From positions 1-45,105 of the forward strand of contig JAMCPQ010000051.1 of NCBI GenBank assembly GCA_023379825.1: a stretch of DNA of 45,105 bases, given 5' to 3'. This DNA is from Thermoplasmatota archaeon. GTDB taxonomy: Archaea > Thermoplasmatota > Thermoplasmata > Thermoplasmatales > Thermoplasmataceae. This document shows, one piece after another, positions 27,476 through 35,615 of this stretch. Each line of letters begins with the position of its first letter. The first letter of the stretch is position 1. The translations under genes and the position numbers were made by a program. The notes under the pieces are model-generated. The model was not told the origin of the DNA, ran no database searches, and worked only from the letters and a program-made list of their open reading frames with translations.

Positions 27476-28054
27476 ATGGACGTTGAGAGCATACCAAAAG
27501 AACAGGCTTTTCCTGGTGATGTTATAGCCCTTGCAGAGGAATATATTCCGGGAAGAAATTCTACTGATGAAAATGGTGAAATTGTATCGAACGTCTTTGG
27601 GGAAATTGTTCGTGACGATCAGGAGCTGAATATTTCAGTAAGACCATATAAAGAAAGACAGACAATTCACCGGAATGATATTGCATATGCAAGAGTTCTT
27701 AAAGTTGATCAGAGAAGGGCATCATTGAGGATAGGGGCAATCTATAACAGAAAGATGGGTCTTGTCAGTTACGATGCGGAGGTTTCTCTTGGACTTGGTG
27801 GAAGATTCTCCAGAGGTCCTCCACTGGTTCTGAGAATCGGAGACCTCATTAGAGTCAGGGTCCTCCGGACAGGCAGCAGAGGTATAGAACTTGGAATTTA
27901 CGGGGACAATCTGGGCGTACTCAGAACAACATGCTACAGGTGCAGAAACATACTTGAGCTTAAGAATGGAGCACTCTACTGCGAGAATTGCGATAAAACC
28001 GAGATGAGAAAGGTTGCACCTGACTACGGCAACATAAATTTTGAAGAGGAATGA
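27476..28054 (+). CDS. csl4: Exosome RNA-binding subunit Csl4
   Basis: Part of the cap of the archaeal exosome, which degrades and tails RNA. The N-terminal domain is followed by an S1 domain (about 60-145, with VFGEIVRDD before it and GDLIRVRVLRTGSRGIEL at its end). A C-terminal zinc ribbon has Cys pairs CYRC and CENC. Length 192 aa from ATG 27476; an adjacent TTG at 27473 would add one Met. The stop overlaps the start of the 55-residue gene by 4 nt (ATGA), and the Sm-like gene follows, forming a small RNA-metabolism operon. Confidence 0.92.
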   Translation: MDVESIPKEQAFPGDVIALAEEYIPGRNSTDENGEIVSNVFGEIVRDDQELNISVRPYKERQTIHRNDIAYARVLKVDQRRASLRIGAIYNRKMGLVSYDAEVSLGLGGRFSRGPPLVLRIGDLIRVRVLRTGSRGIELGIYGDNLGVLRTTCYRCRNILELKNGALYCENCDKTEMRKVAPDYGNINFEEE

Positions 28055-28218
28055 TGATGAAAGATAATGTTGGTGGGAAGATTAAAGATGTGGAAAGGCT
28101 TTCCAATGAGCTGACCTCCATGAGAAAGGAGCTGGATGATGTCAAGGAAGTGCTGAAAGGACTTATCCAGGTCATTATGAGCAGAGAGGAAGGCATGGAC
28201 GAGGATGAATACAACTAG
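28051..28218 (+). CDS. 55-residue acidic coiled-coil protein between csl4 and the Sm-like gene
   Basis: Not recognised. ATG 28051 overlaps the csl4 stop. The protein begins MMMKDNVGGKIKDVERL and has heptad-like Leu/Val spacing from about residue 12 to 45 (V-x-x-L-x-x-E-L-x-x-M-x-x-E-L-x-x-V), then an acidic end (EEGMDEDEYN). A coiled coil or helical hairpin is likely. GGTGA just after its stop serves the Sm-like gene. Its position between an exosome subunit and an Sm-like protein suggests a role as an adaptor in RNA handling, by context only. Confidence 0.72.
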   Translation: MMMKDNVGGKIKDVERLSNELTSMRKELDDVKEVLKGLIQVIMSREEGMDEDEYN

Positions 28219-28230
28219 GTGAAAAGATAA

Positions 28231-28446
28231 ATGATAATGCCCATGAAAATGCTTGAAGAAAATCTGAACAAGAAGGTCGCCCTGCTGCTTAAGGATAACA
28301 GAACTCTCCTTGGAGTTCTTTCCGGGTTTGATGAATACATGAACATGGTTCTTGACAACGTTGAGGAAAACTCCGAAACACTGAACAGGAAACTTGGTAC
28401 TGTCATAATAAGAGGAAGTAACGTAGTGAGAATTGTTCCTGTCTGA
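28231..28446 (+). CDS. Archaeal Sm-like protein (SmAP/Lsm)
   Basis: A 71-residue protein with Sm1 (KKVALLLKDNRTLLGVLSGF, then DEYMNMVLDN) and Sm2 (LGTVIIRGSNVVRIVPV) motifs, forming a heptameric RNA-binding ring. ATG 28231 and ATG 28237 are both possible; GGTGA at about 28218-28222 sits at good spacing for either. It is the third gene of the csl4 operon. Confidence 0.93.
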   Translation: MIMPMKMLEENLNKKVALLLKDNRTLLGVLSGFDEYMNMVLDNVEENSETLNRKLGTVIIRGSNVVRIVPV

Positions 28447-28480
28447 GATTATTCATCTCACCACTTATATTTATTTCATA
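28444..28480 (+). terminator. Hairpin and T-rich tract after the Sm-like gene
   Basis: TGAGAT (28444-28449, containing the stop) pairs with ATCTCA (28455-28460) across a 5-nt loop. A T-rich stretch follows. It probably marks the end of the csl4 operon. Confidence 0.5.
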
Positions 28481-28587
28481 GATTCAGCATAAAAACTGCA
28501 ATTTTTTGCCAGATAATCTTTCCAATTTTCATATACCATCCTGATTGGAAAATTTCAAGTTATTTCAACTGAGGTTTTATTTCAGAT

Positions 28588-29469
28588 CTATCCCCCGTTG
28601 TTTATAAGATTTCTTAAAGCCATGCCCCCGGCACCTCTTCTCTTTATTGCCAGGTCTATCTCCTGTTCATTGAACCCCTCTGGAAGGCCCTTGCCATTTG
28701 CATAGTCGAACAGTACCAGTTTGAGGATATTCATGTAAGTGAAATTCAATATTAGGCCTACCATCAGAAGTATGACCCCGGCTGCTATTAGAACTGGAGG
28801 TATTATCACACCAGGGGATGAACCGATCGGAATTATGCCCAGTATGAAAAGTCCCGCTCCTGAAAGTGTAAAGATAAGCGTATACAGATCTATGTAGGCA
28901 ACTCCCCCGAATGTCTGCCCAAAATTTCTTCGAATCACGTAAACACCCTGCTCTACCGCCTTTATGGGTCCTGATCGGTAGTCCAGCATAGCAGGCACAG
29001 CGAAGAAGGTGGCAGCGGCAATTATGAAACCCCCTATTGCACCGAATATGATTCCTCCAATTCCTTTTATTCTGGACTCTATTATTCTCAGAATCATCAT
29101 CAGTACCCCATAGAATAAGCCCCATTCGAAAGCAACAAGTCTGTATGACCATGTCTTGGCGAATGCTGTTCTAATTGAAACAGGTGAACCACTGTTAAAT
29201 GACCTGTAAGAAATTAGCATGGAAAGAACCAAAAGCGTGGACAGAAACCATACCAGCGCGTACGCAATAAAGAGACCTATGAAGTAAATGAAATACAGGT
29301 AAGGGCTGCTTGACGGTACAGATATAAAAAGAGCAATTATTGTTGCAGCAAAAACAATCACTGAAACCAGTCCGGAAATAACCGGATACAGATAGATGCC
29401 TCTATCGCGGGACACACTTCTTCTTACGCTCCTGGCTAACCTCCATCCCGCTTTCATTCTATCAAACAT
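28588..29469 (-). CDS. DUF6159-type membrane protein
   Basis: A 293-residue protein with an N-terminal amphipathic, basic helix (MKAGWRLARSVRRSVSRDRG) followed by about six membrane segments (about 30-52, 60-88, 117-145, 150-170, 197-222 and 228-252) and a short charged C-terminal tail. The arrangement matches the DUF6159 family, whose function I do not know. An imperfect promoter region with a 7-bp inverted repeat (29540-29559) lies upstream. Confidence 0.72.
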   Translation of the reverse strand: MFDRMKAGWRLARSVRRSVSRDRGIYLYPVISGLVSVIVFAATIIALFISVPSSSPYLYFIYFIGLFIAYALVWFLSTLLVLSMLISYRSFNSGSPVSIRTAFAKTWSYRLVAFEWGLFYGVLMMILRIIESRIKGIGGIIFGAIGGFIIAAATFFAVPAMLDYRSGPIKAVEQGVYVIRRNFGQTFGGVAYIDLYTLIFTLSGAGLFILGIIPIGSSPGVIIPPVLIAAGVILLMVGLILNFTYMNILKLVLFDYANGKGLPEGFNEQEIDLAIKRRGAGGMALRNLINNGG

Positions 29470-29539
29470 ACTGCCGCAAGTAACCCTGGGAATGGATAAA
29501 AATTTTCTTGAATATAGAAAATGGAGAGCTAAATGTCAT

Positions 29540-29559
29540 GTGAGTATTCATTTACTCAC
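29540..29559. repeat. Inverted repeat upstream of the DUF6159 gene
   Basis: GTGAGTA and TACTCAC flank a 6-nt centre. The site is 71 nt upstream of the DUF6159 start and downstream of tRNA-His. It could be a regulator binding site; it is not needed for tRNA termination, because a T-run comes first. Confidence 0.45.
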
Positions 29560-29618
29560 CATTTATTTCGTATTTCCGGTTTCTGAAATAAAAATGCCAG
29601 GATCAATTTATCCATGGT

Positions 29619-29626
29619 AAAAAAAA
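29619..29626 (-). terminator. T-run ending tRNA-His transcription
   Basis: Eight consecutive T on the minus strand, 24 nt downstream of the tRNA-His 3' end. T-runs terminate archaeal RNA polymerase. Confidence 0.55.
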
Positions 29627-29650
29627 TAGGAATTTCAAAAATATGATAAG

Positions 29651-29723
29651 GGCCGGGACCGGGAATTGAACCCGGGTCCGGGGATCCACAGTCCCCAAGG
29701 ATGCCCACTACCCCACCCCGGCC
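29651..29723 (-). tRNA. trnH: tRNA-His (GTG)
   Basis: Minus-strand cloverleaf. The acceptor stem GCCGGGG pairs with TCCCGGC, and an encoded G at -1 (29723) pairs with C73 (29651), the identity element of tRNA-His. The anticodon loop CTGTGGA gives anticodon GTG. The T arm is CCGGG-TTCAATT-CCCGG. CCA is not encoded. Confidence 0.96.
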
Positions 29724-29797
29724 ATCCGAACCTTATAACTTATGGCTTAATTATTATTTTCCTGCACTCTTTCCGGGCAATAATTATGCTCTGGATA

Positions 29798-30400
29798 TTA
29801 TCTCGATACCTTCACACAGAACAGAGTTGAATCTATTGTATCATAATCGTGCCTGTGGTGCGGATATATTCTGGCAACCCTGATTTGCATCTCCACCATT
29901 CGGAATATCTCCCCTGCAGATTCGTAAAAATTTCGGACGAATTCCCTGGATTTACTGTTATGCAAAGAATAGATGAAATTTGAGACCTCAACAGCCTTTT
30001 CCATGAATTTAAAATCGGCCCCTCTTTTCACTGAGCCGAATGGGGGATTCATGACTACAGTATCTACCCTGTCTTTAAAATCGGCGACACTGGCGTTTAT
30101 TATGGTGATGCCAAATCCAGAGCTATTTTCCCTGAGGATTGAAATAAGTGCCGGGTCAATCTCCACCGAATATACTGTTGCAGCCCCAAGCATTGCTGAA
30201 CCTACTGAAAAAATACCATTTCCGGCCCCGAAATCAGCAACTTTTCTTGACTCAATGTTGCCATCAATGAATGCAAGGTTGAGAATGAACGAAGCCGAAT
30301 GTGCATCCGTAGGATACTGCTCTAGAAAATTGGAATAAGTTTTCTGCGCTCTTAGCCTCTGAAGCGCAATCTCTAAATTCTTCTGGTTCAGCAGTGGCAT
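29798..30400 (-). CDS. METTL5-like RNA adenine methyltransferase
   Basis: A 200-residue SAM-dependent methyltransferase with the binding motif DFGAGNG (56-62) and catalytic NPPFG (118-122), characteristic of N6-adenine methylation. The N-terminal LEQYPTDAHSASFIL and size match the METTL5/COG2263 group, which modifies small-subunit rRNA in eukaryotes. It abuts the preceding 108-residue gene with no spacer (30400/30401). The rRNA target is inferred from the family. Confidence 0.87.
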   Translation of the reverse strand: MPLLNQKNLEIALQRLRAQKTYSNFLEQYPTDAHSASFILNLAFIDGNIESRKVADFGAGNGIFSVGSAMLGAATVYSVEIDPALISILRENSSGFGITIINASVADFKDRVDTVVMNPPFGSVKRGADFKFMEKAVEVSNFIYSLHNSKSREFVRNFYESAGEIFRMVEMQIRVARIYPHHRHDYDTIDSTLFCVKVSR

Positions 30401-30727
30401 CTACTGTTCTGGTGTTCCCACGGCGAGATCAACAACCTGCCTGGCCTTTCTGGCGGAATCCTCAACAGAATCTCCTCTCTTCTGGAAAATCTTCTCTATT
30501 TTCCTGATAGCCCTCTGCCTCCTCCACGTACCTCTTTCATGGGCTGCCAGAACTATGTATTCGGCAATCTCTCTGTCAACGGAAATTCCAAATCTCTCCC
30601 TTATCTTTATCTGCCATACTGGAACAAGGACTGATGGTAATTCTCTCAGGTTTGAATGGTTTCTCTGTTCCTCTATGACCCTGTTAAGATTGATCCTTCC
30701 ATTTTTACTCACAGAGGATTTTGACAT
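30401..30727 (-). CDS. Small basic protein upstream of the METTL5-like gene
   Basis: Not recognised. The 108 residues are charged, mostly helical and Arg-rich (RERFGISVDREIAEY at about 44-58, then GTWRRQRAIRKIEKIF at about 70-85), with no cysteine, membrane segment or signal peptide. It is directly followed by the methyltransferase gene, so the two are translated together. A nucleic-acid-binding role is plausible from composition. It is not Trm112-like, as no zinc-binding Cys is present. Confidence 0.65.
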   Translation of the reverse strand: MSKSSVSKNGRINLNRVIEEQRNHSNLRELPSVLVPVWQIKIRERFGISVDREIAEYIVLAAHERGTWRRQRAIRKIEKIFQKRGDSVEDSARKARQVVDLAVGTPEQ

Positions 30728-30849
30728 TAGGGTGTCATTATGTTCTTAGACTTAAAAGTTTCCCGCACGAAATAATTTCTTATAAATGGAATAATAATTG
30801 TCAAAAAAAATTAATTGAGGATCCAAGATTTTTCAAGGTGGAAGTAGAA

Positions 30850-31770
30850 TCATGATAAAAGGGTGAATATAAGTGCCTTGGACGTGTGAAGCCTGTTCTC
30901 AGCTTCCTGAAATACAGCGCTGTGAATGCCGTCAATGACACCTGCTGATACCTCAAGCCCTCTGTGCGCAGGTAGACAGTGAAGAAATACGTGATCTTTG
31001 TCAGCATGCTCCATAATGGATTCATTTACCTGATATCTGGAGAAAATTTTTTCCTTTGCCTCCCTCTCCTTCTCTTCCCCCATAGATACCCAAACGTCTG
31101 TGTAAACAACATTGGCATTTTCCACTGCCTTTACCGGGTCGTTCTGTATTTCCAGCCTGGATTTTGTTTCCTTTCCAATCTCCAGTGCCTTCTGCCATAT
31201 CCTGCTGTCCGGCTCGTGCCCTGCAGGGCAGCCAATGGTGAAATCTGAGCCACTCACTGCACAGGAAAGCGCGAGTGAATTTGCAACGTTATTTCCATCC
31301 CCCACATATGTTACCTTCAGGCCATTGATTTTGCCAAAGATCTCCTTTATTGTCATGAAATCAGCAAGCATCTGCACAGGATGTTCTCTATCGTCAAGTG
31401 CGTTTATCACTGGTATCCTAGAGCTTTTTGCAAGAGATGCCACACTTTCATGCCTGAAGGCTCTGTAGGAAATAACATCAAGAAATCCTGACAGAACCCT
31501 GCCAGTATCCTCTATAGTCTCCCCACGCCCAATCTGCATGTCATTTGGGTTCAGGTATATTGCATGGCCTCCCATCTGCTCCATTGCAGTTTCCAGAGAG
31601 ATTCTTGTCCTGGTGCTGGGTTTCTCGAATATCATGCCCAGCATTCTGTTTTGCATTTCTGGAAAAGCAGTGTACCTCTGTTTCTTCATTCGGATTGAAA
31701 GATCGATAATGTCCTCGAAATCCGATGACATATCAGTGACAGAAAGAATGTCCCTCTTCATAGGAATCAC
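30850..31770 (-). CDS. argF: Ornithine carbamoyltransferase
   Basis: Forms citrulline from ornithine and carbamoyl phosphate in arginine synthesis. The carbamoyl-phosphate motif STRTR (52-56), HPVQMLADF and HCLPAHRG near the C-terminus are all present; the length (306 aa) is normal. The GTG at 31770 overlaps the sucD stop by 4 nt (GTGA). ATG 31761 (MKRDILS) is an alternative start with GTGAT upstream. It is the last gene of an operon with succinyl-CoA synthetase. Confidence 0.94.
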   Translation of the reverse strand: MIPMKRDILSVTDMSSDFEDIIDLSIRMKKQRYTAFPEMQNRMLGMIFEKPSTRTRISLETAMEQMGGHAIYLNPNDMQIGRGETIEDTGRVLSGFLDVISYRAFRHESVASLAKSSRIPVINALDDREHPVQMLADFMTIKEIFGKINGLKVTYVGDGNNVANSLALSCAVSGSDFTIGCPAGHEPDSRIWQKALEIGKETKSRLEIQNDPVKAVENANVVYTDVWVSMGEEKEREAKEKIFSRYQVNESIMEHADKDHVFLHCLPAHRGLEVSAGVIDGIHSAVFQEAENRLHTSKALIFTLLS

Positions 31771-32624
31771 TTCAGCAGTCCGGGTACATCGGTGGGATAG
31801 TCGGCTACCTTGACTCCAGCTTCGTTGAAGGCCTTTATCTTTGACTCTGCAGTTCCAACTCCCTTCTCTATGATGGCACCGGCATGGCCCATTCTTTTTC
31901 CTGGAGGAGCACTTCTTCCTGTAATATAGGCAACCACTTTCTTCTTTATGTGTTCTTTTATATATCTGGCTGCAAGTTCCTCGTTGTTTCCTCCTATCTC
32001 TCCCACAAGAACTATCTTCTTTGTCTTCGGATCTGCCTCAAAGAGTTTCAGGACATCGATGTAATTCATTCCAACTACGGGATCACCACCGAGACCAATC
32101 ACAGCACTCTGACCCATTCCACTCCTTGTAAGTGATTCCACTATTTCGTATGTAAGGGTACCGCTTCTTGAAGCGACAGCCACATCACCCTCCTTGAAGA
32201 TCTGGTTTGGCATTATTCCTATTTTGCACTCAAATGGAACAGTTATTCCGGGACCATTGGGGCCGATTACCGTAAGACCCCTGTTTCTTGCCTCGCTGAT
32301 CAGATCCATTGAGTCGTGGAAGGGGACGTGCTCAGTCAGGATATAGATCAGCTTTATCCTCTGGTCTATTGCCTCGAATGCTGCATCCTTCACAAATGGC
32401 GCAGGAACTGATATCATAGTTGCGTCCGGTGAGAAGCTCATGGCATCAGCAACAGAATCCACTATTGGAACGGTATCCTGAAACTTTGTTCCGCTCTTTC
32501 CTGGAGATATTCCTGCAACAACCTTTGTGCCGAACTTCATCATCTGCCCTGCGTGGAAAGAACCCTGATGGCCCGTTATTCCCTGAACTATTACCCTGGT
32601 ATTCCTGTCAACAAGTACTCCCAT
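31767..32624 (-). CDS. sucD: Succinyl-CoA synthetase, alpha subunit
   Basis: Substrate-level phosphorylation in the TCA cycle. The CoA-binding GITGHQGSFH is at 15-24, ASRSGTLTYE at 151-160, and the phosphorylated His247 in RMGHAGA. Length 285 aa is normal. ATG 32624 overlaps the sucC stop by one base (TAATG), with GGTGG just upstream. It works with the 2-oxoacid:ferredoxin oxidoreductase encoded earlier, if that enzyme accepts 2-oxoglutarate. Confidence 0.95.
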   Translation of the reverse strand: MGVLVDRNTRVIVQGITGHQGSFHAGQMMKFGTKVVAGISPGKSGTKFQDTVPIVDSVADAMSFSPDATMISVPAPFVKDAAFEAIDQRIKLIYILTEHVPFHDSMDLISEARNRGLTVIGPNGPGITVPFECKIGIMPNQIFKEGDVAVASRSGTLTYEIVESLTRSGMGQSAVIGLGGDPVVGMNYIDVLKLFEADPKTKKIVLVGEIGGNNEELAARYIKEHIKKKVVAYITGRSAPPGKRMGHAGAIIEKGVGTAESKIKAFNEAGVKVADYPTDVPGLLK

Positions 32625-33730
32625 TATGCACCACCTGCTACTTTTACTACCCTCTCAACCGCTTCCATCATGGTCGGGTATGTCTCTATTTTATTCTCAC
32701 TGAGGATCTTTCTCCCTTCATCCTCATTGAAGCCACTGAGCCTCACAACAATAGGCTTAGATATGTTGAATCTCTTCTTTGCCTCCACAATACCTTTGGC
32801 TACCGTATCTGCCTTGGTAACTCCTCCAAATATGTTGATCAGTATTGCCTTCGGATCAGCCTTTAGAACCAGATCAAATGCATTTGCTACTATTTCCACA
32901 TTGTCTGTTCCTCCAAGGTCCAGAAAATTACGTGGTTTCCCGTTATGCAATGTAAGTGCATCCAGTGTTGCCATTGTCAGACCTGCACCGTTTGCTATAA
33001 CACCTATCTTTCCATCCAGTTCTATGAATGAGTAGCCTTTTGCCTGTGCCTCGAGCTCCAGTGGTGTTTTTTCAGGATCGGTGATGCTGAACTCTTTGTG
33101 CCTGTAAAGGGCATCATTGTCTATAATCACCTTTGCGTCAGCAGCGATCAGCTTTCCCTCTTTTGTCTCCACCAGTGGATTTATCTCCACAAGTTCACAG
33201 TCCTCTTCAGTGAATGTCTTGTAAAGTGATCTGAGAATTGACCTGAACTGTGAGGCAATCTCGGGTTTCAGATTCATGAATTTTGAAGCTTCTCTGCCAA
33301 TATAATCAGAATATCCAATAAGCGGATCAATCACTCTTGTGAAAATTTCCTTCTGTGGAACTGACTCGATTTCAACTCCACCTGATGAACTGGCTATAAG
33401 TATGGGTGCCCTGTGCTCTCTGCTGAGAGTTATGCTAACATAATACTCATGCTGAATATTCAACATCTCCTCCACAAGAACCTTTGTGACTGCCAGGCCT
33501 CTTACCTTTGAGCCAATAAGTTCATTGACGGCAGACTTCAGTTCTTCTCCACTTTTTGCAAATTTTATTCCTCCTGACTTGCCTCTTCCGCCGAGGAGTA
33601 TCTGGGACTTGACAACAACCGGTTTCCGGTATTCCTTAAGATCTGACTGTTTTTCCACGACATATCCTTCTGGTACAGGAAGCCCATTCTTCCTGAATAT
33701 GTCCTTACCCATGTATTCGTAAAGATTCAA
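32624..33730 (-). CDS. sucC: Succinyl-CoA synthetase, beta subunit
   Basis: An ATP-grasp subunit that, with SucD, interconverts succinyl-CoA and succinate with nucleotide triphosphate formation. The N-terminus MNLYEYMGKDIFRKNGLPVPEG is split here by a non-ATG start: it is TTG 33730, supported by the family pattern and by AGGTGA 4 nt ahead. Further motifs are LLGGRGKSGGIKFA and the C-terminal LINIFGGVTKADTVA. Length 368 aa. Confidence 0.94.
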   Translation of the reverse strand: MNLYEYMGKDIFRKNGLPVPEGYVVEKQSDLKEYRKPVVVKSQILLGGRGKSGGIKFAKSGEELKSAVNELIGSKVRGLAVTKVLVEEMLNIQHEYYVSITLSREHRAPILIASSSGGVEIESVPQKEIFTRVIDPLIGYSDYIGREASKFMNLKPEIASQFRSILRSLYKTFTEEDCELVEINPLVETKEGKLIAADAKVIIDNDALYRHKEFSITDPEKTPLELEAQAKGYSFIELDGKIGVIANGAGLTMATLDALTLHNGKPRNFLDLGGTDNVEIVANAFDLVLKADPKAILINIFGGVTKADTVAKGIVEAKKRFNISKPIVVRLSGFNEDEGRKILSENKIETYPTMMEAVERVVKVAGGA

Positions 33731-33872
33731 GATGTCACCTTACGGTGATTCCAATAAAATTATTAAATGTGTGCCAACAGAACCATTAAAGGGCTATCCG
33801 GTTAGATTGCCATTTTCCAGTATATTAAAAATTTTGATTGGGAGTTAAGGATAAAAGAATAAAAAAATGAAA

Positions 33873-35510
33873 TCAGTACTGTGGCATGCCACCAGGCATT
33901 CCACCACCCATGCCACCGCCTTCTCCGGGGCTTGGGCCTGATTTCTTGCTGGCGATCACGTCATCGATTCTGAGAATCATTGTCGATACTTCAGCAGCGC
34001 TTTCCAGTGCGTGCTTCTTCACTCTGAGCGGGTCAAATACTCCTGCCTTAGCCATATCACCGACCTTGTTCTCTGTGAAATCGATACCGTAAGTGACTTT
34101 TCCCTTCTCGTGGTCTGCTTTCAGCTGGATCAGAGTGTTTATCGGATCCATTCCTGCGTTCTCAGCGAGGGTTCTTGGTATTATCTCCAGAGCTTTTGCG
34201 AAAGCCTCGATGGCGAGCTGCTCCCTTCCACCAACTGAGTTTGCAAAGTTGCGAACTTTCATTGCAAGTTCAGCCTCGATTGCCCCTCCGCCTGGAAGGT
34301 ATTTTCCATCCTCCTTTGTAAGTGCGACAACCCTGATTGCATCATTCAGTGACCTCTCGATCTCTGAAACGACGTGGTCAGTTCCTCCTCTTATAAGGAT
34401 GCTAACAGCCTTCGGGTTAGCGCAGCCCGTAATGAATGTCATCCTGTCGTCGCTGATCTTCTTTTCCTCTACCTTCTCAGCTTTCCCCAGCGCGGCAGAT
34501 GTCAGGTCATCCAGGTTTGTGACAATCTTTGCCCCAGTTGCCTTGGCAAGCTTCTCCATATCGCTCTTCTTTACCCTTCTGACTGCATATATGCCTTCCT
34601 TTGCAAGGTAGTGCTGTGCAATGTCGTCTATTCCTTTCTGGCAGAGAACAACGTTTGCGCCGCTCTTCTTTATCTTCTCCACCATGTTCTTGAAAGTGTC
34701 TGACTCCTGTGCCAGGAAATCCTGTATCTTTGAGGGATCTGTTATCTGCACCTTGGCCTCTATCTCGGTCTTCTTTATTTCAAGAGCTGAATCGATCAGG
34801 GCTATCTTTGCATCCTTGACAGGAGATGGCATCTTAGGGTGGACTTTTTCCTTGTCTATCACAAGGCCGTTAATGAACTGAGTATCTGTAACAGAGCCTC
34901 CATTTTTCTTGTCAACTTTTATGTTGGCTGTATCAACAACCACTTTGCCATTCCTCTCGTCTGCAACCGCATTGACTGCCTTAACAACCAGATCGGAAAG
35001 GAAATCGCTTGAAAGGCTGGTGTTCTTTCCTGAAAGAGCTGTCATTGAGATTCTCTTCAGGGTCTTGTCATCCTTGGCCTCGAGCGCTATCTGATCAAGA
35101 TGCTTCTTAGCCTCGTTTACTGCCATTCTGAAACCGTTTGTGATCACAGTGGAATGCACTCCCTGGTCAAGAAGCGTCTCGGCCTGTTTCAGGAGTTCAC
35201 CGGCAAGAATGACAGCGGAAGTTGTTCCGTCTCCAACCGCAGAATCCTGGGATTTGGCTACTTCAACAATCATCTTGGCTGTTGGGTGGTCGACGTCCAT
35301 TTCCTTCAGTATTGTGGCGCCATCATTGGAAACAATAATGTCACCGATTGAGTCGACCAGCATCTTGTCCATTCCCTTAGGACCAAGAGTTGTCCTGATA
35401 GCATCTGCGATAGTCTTCGCAGCTTCTATGTTGTTCTTCTGAGCATTCTTTCCCTGTTCTCTCTGTGTCCCTTCTTTAAGCACGAATATTGGCATCTGTC
35501 CTGATAACAT
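33873..35510 (-). CDS. Thermosome subunit (group II chaperonin)
   Basis: An ATP-driven protein-folding ring. LGPKGMDKMLVDS, SNDGATIL, GDGTTSAVILAGELL and LPGGGAIE mark the ATP site; the apical domain is central and the C-terminus is GGM-rich (GGGMGGGMPGGMPQY). Length 545 aa is normal. The ATG follows GAGGTGA by 9 nt. Thermoplasmata usually have alpha and beta subunits; which this is cannot be decided by eye. Confidence 0.97.
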   Translation of the reverse strand: MLSGQMPIFVLKEGTQREQGKNAQKNNIEAAKTIADAIRTTLGPKGMDKMLVDSIGDIIVSNDGATILKEMDVDHPTAKMIVEVAKSQDSAVGDGTTSAVILAGELLKQAETLLDQGVHSTVITNGFRMAVNEAKKHLDQIALEAKDDKTLKRISMTALSGKNTSLSSDFLSDLVVKAVNAVADERNGKVVVDTANIKVDKKNGGSVTDTQFINGLVIDKEKVHPKMPSPVKDAKIALIDSALEIKKTEIEAKVQITDPSKIQDFLAQESDTFKNMVEKIKKSGANVVLCQKGIDDIAQHYLAKEGIYAVRRVKKSDMEKLAKATGAKIVTNLDDLTSAALGKAEKVEEKKISDDRMTFITGCANPKAVSILIRGGTDHVVSEIERSLNDAIRVVALTKEDGKYLPGGGAIEAELAMKVRNFANSVGGREQLAIEAFAKALEIIPRTLAENAGMDPINTLIQLKADHEKGKVTYGIDFTENKVGDMAKAGVFDPLRVKKHALESAAEVSTMILRIDDVIASKKSGPSPGEGGGMGGGMPGGMPQY

Positions 35511-35615
35511 ACCTTAAGTTCACCTCAGGTTGACAGATAAATATGTTCTTCAATATAAACTTTATGAAATCAGATTTTATCAGTTGTTGTTAAAATAAGC
35601 CTCTGCGGAAGAGTA

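Noticed and set aside
29701-29883. Plus-strand frame of 60 codons
   Set aside because: It overlaps tRNA-His and the end of the METTL5-like gene in antisense and has no recognisable features.
33886-35442. Long plus-strand open frames opposite the thermosome gene
   Set aside because: They are antisense shadows of a strongly conserved chaperonin gene, caused by its codon usage, and resemble no family.
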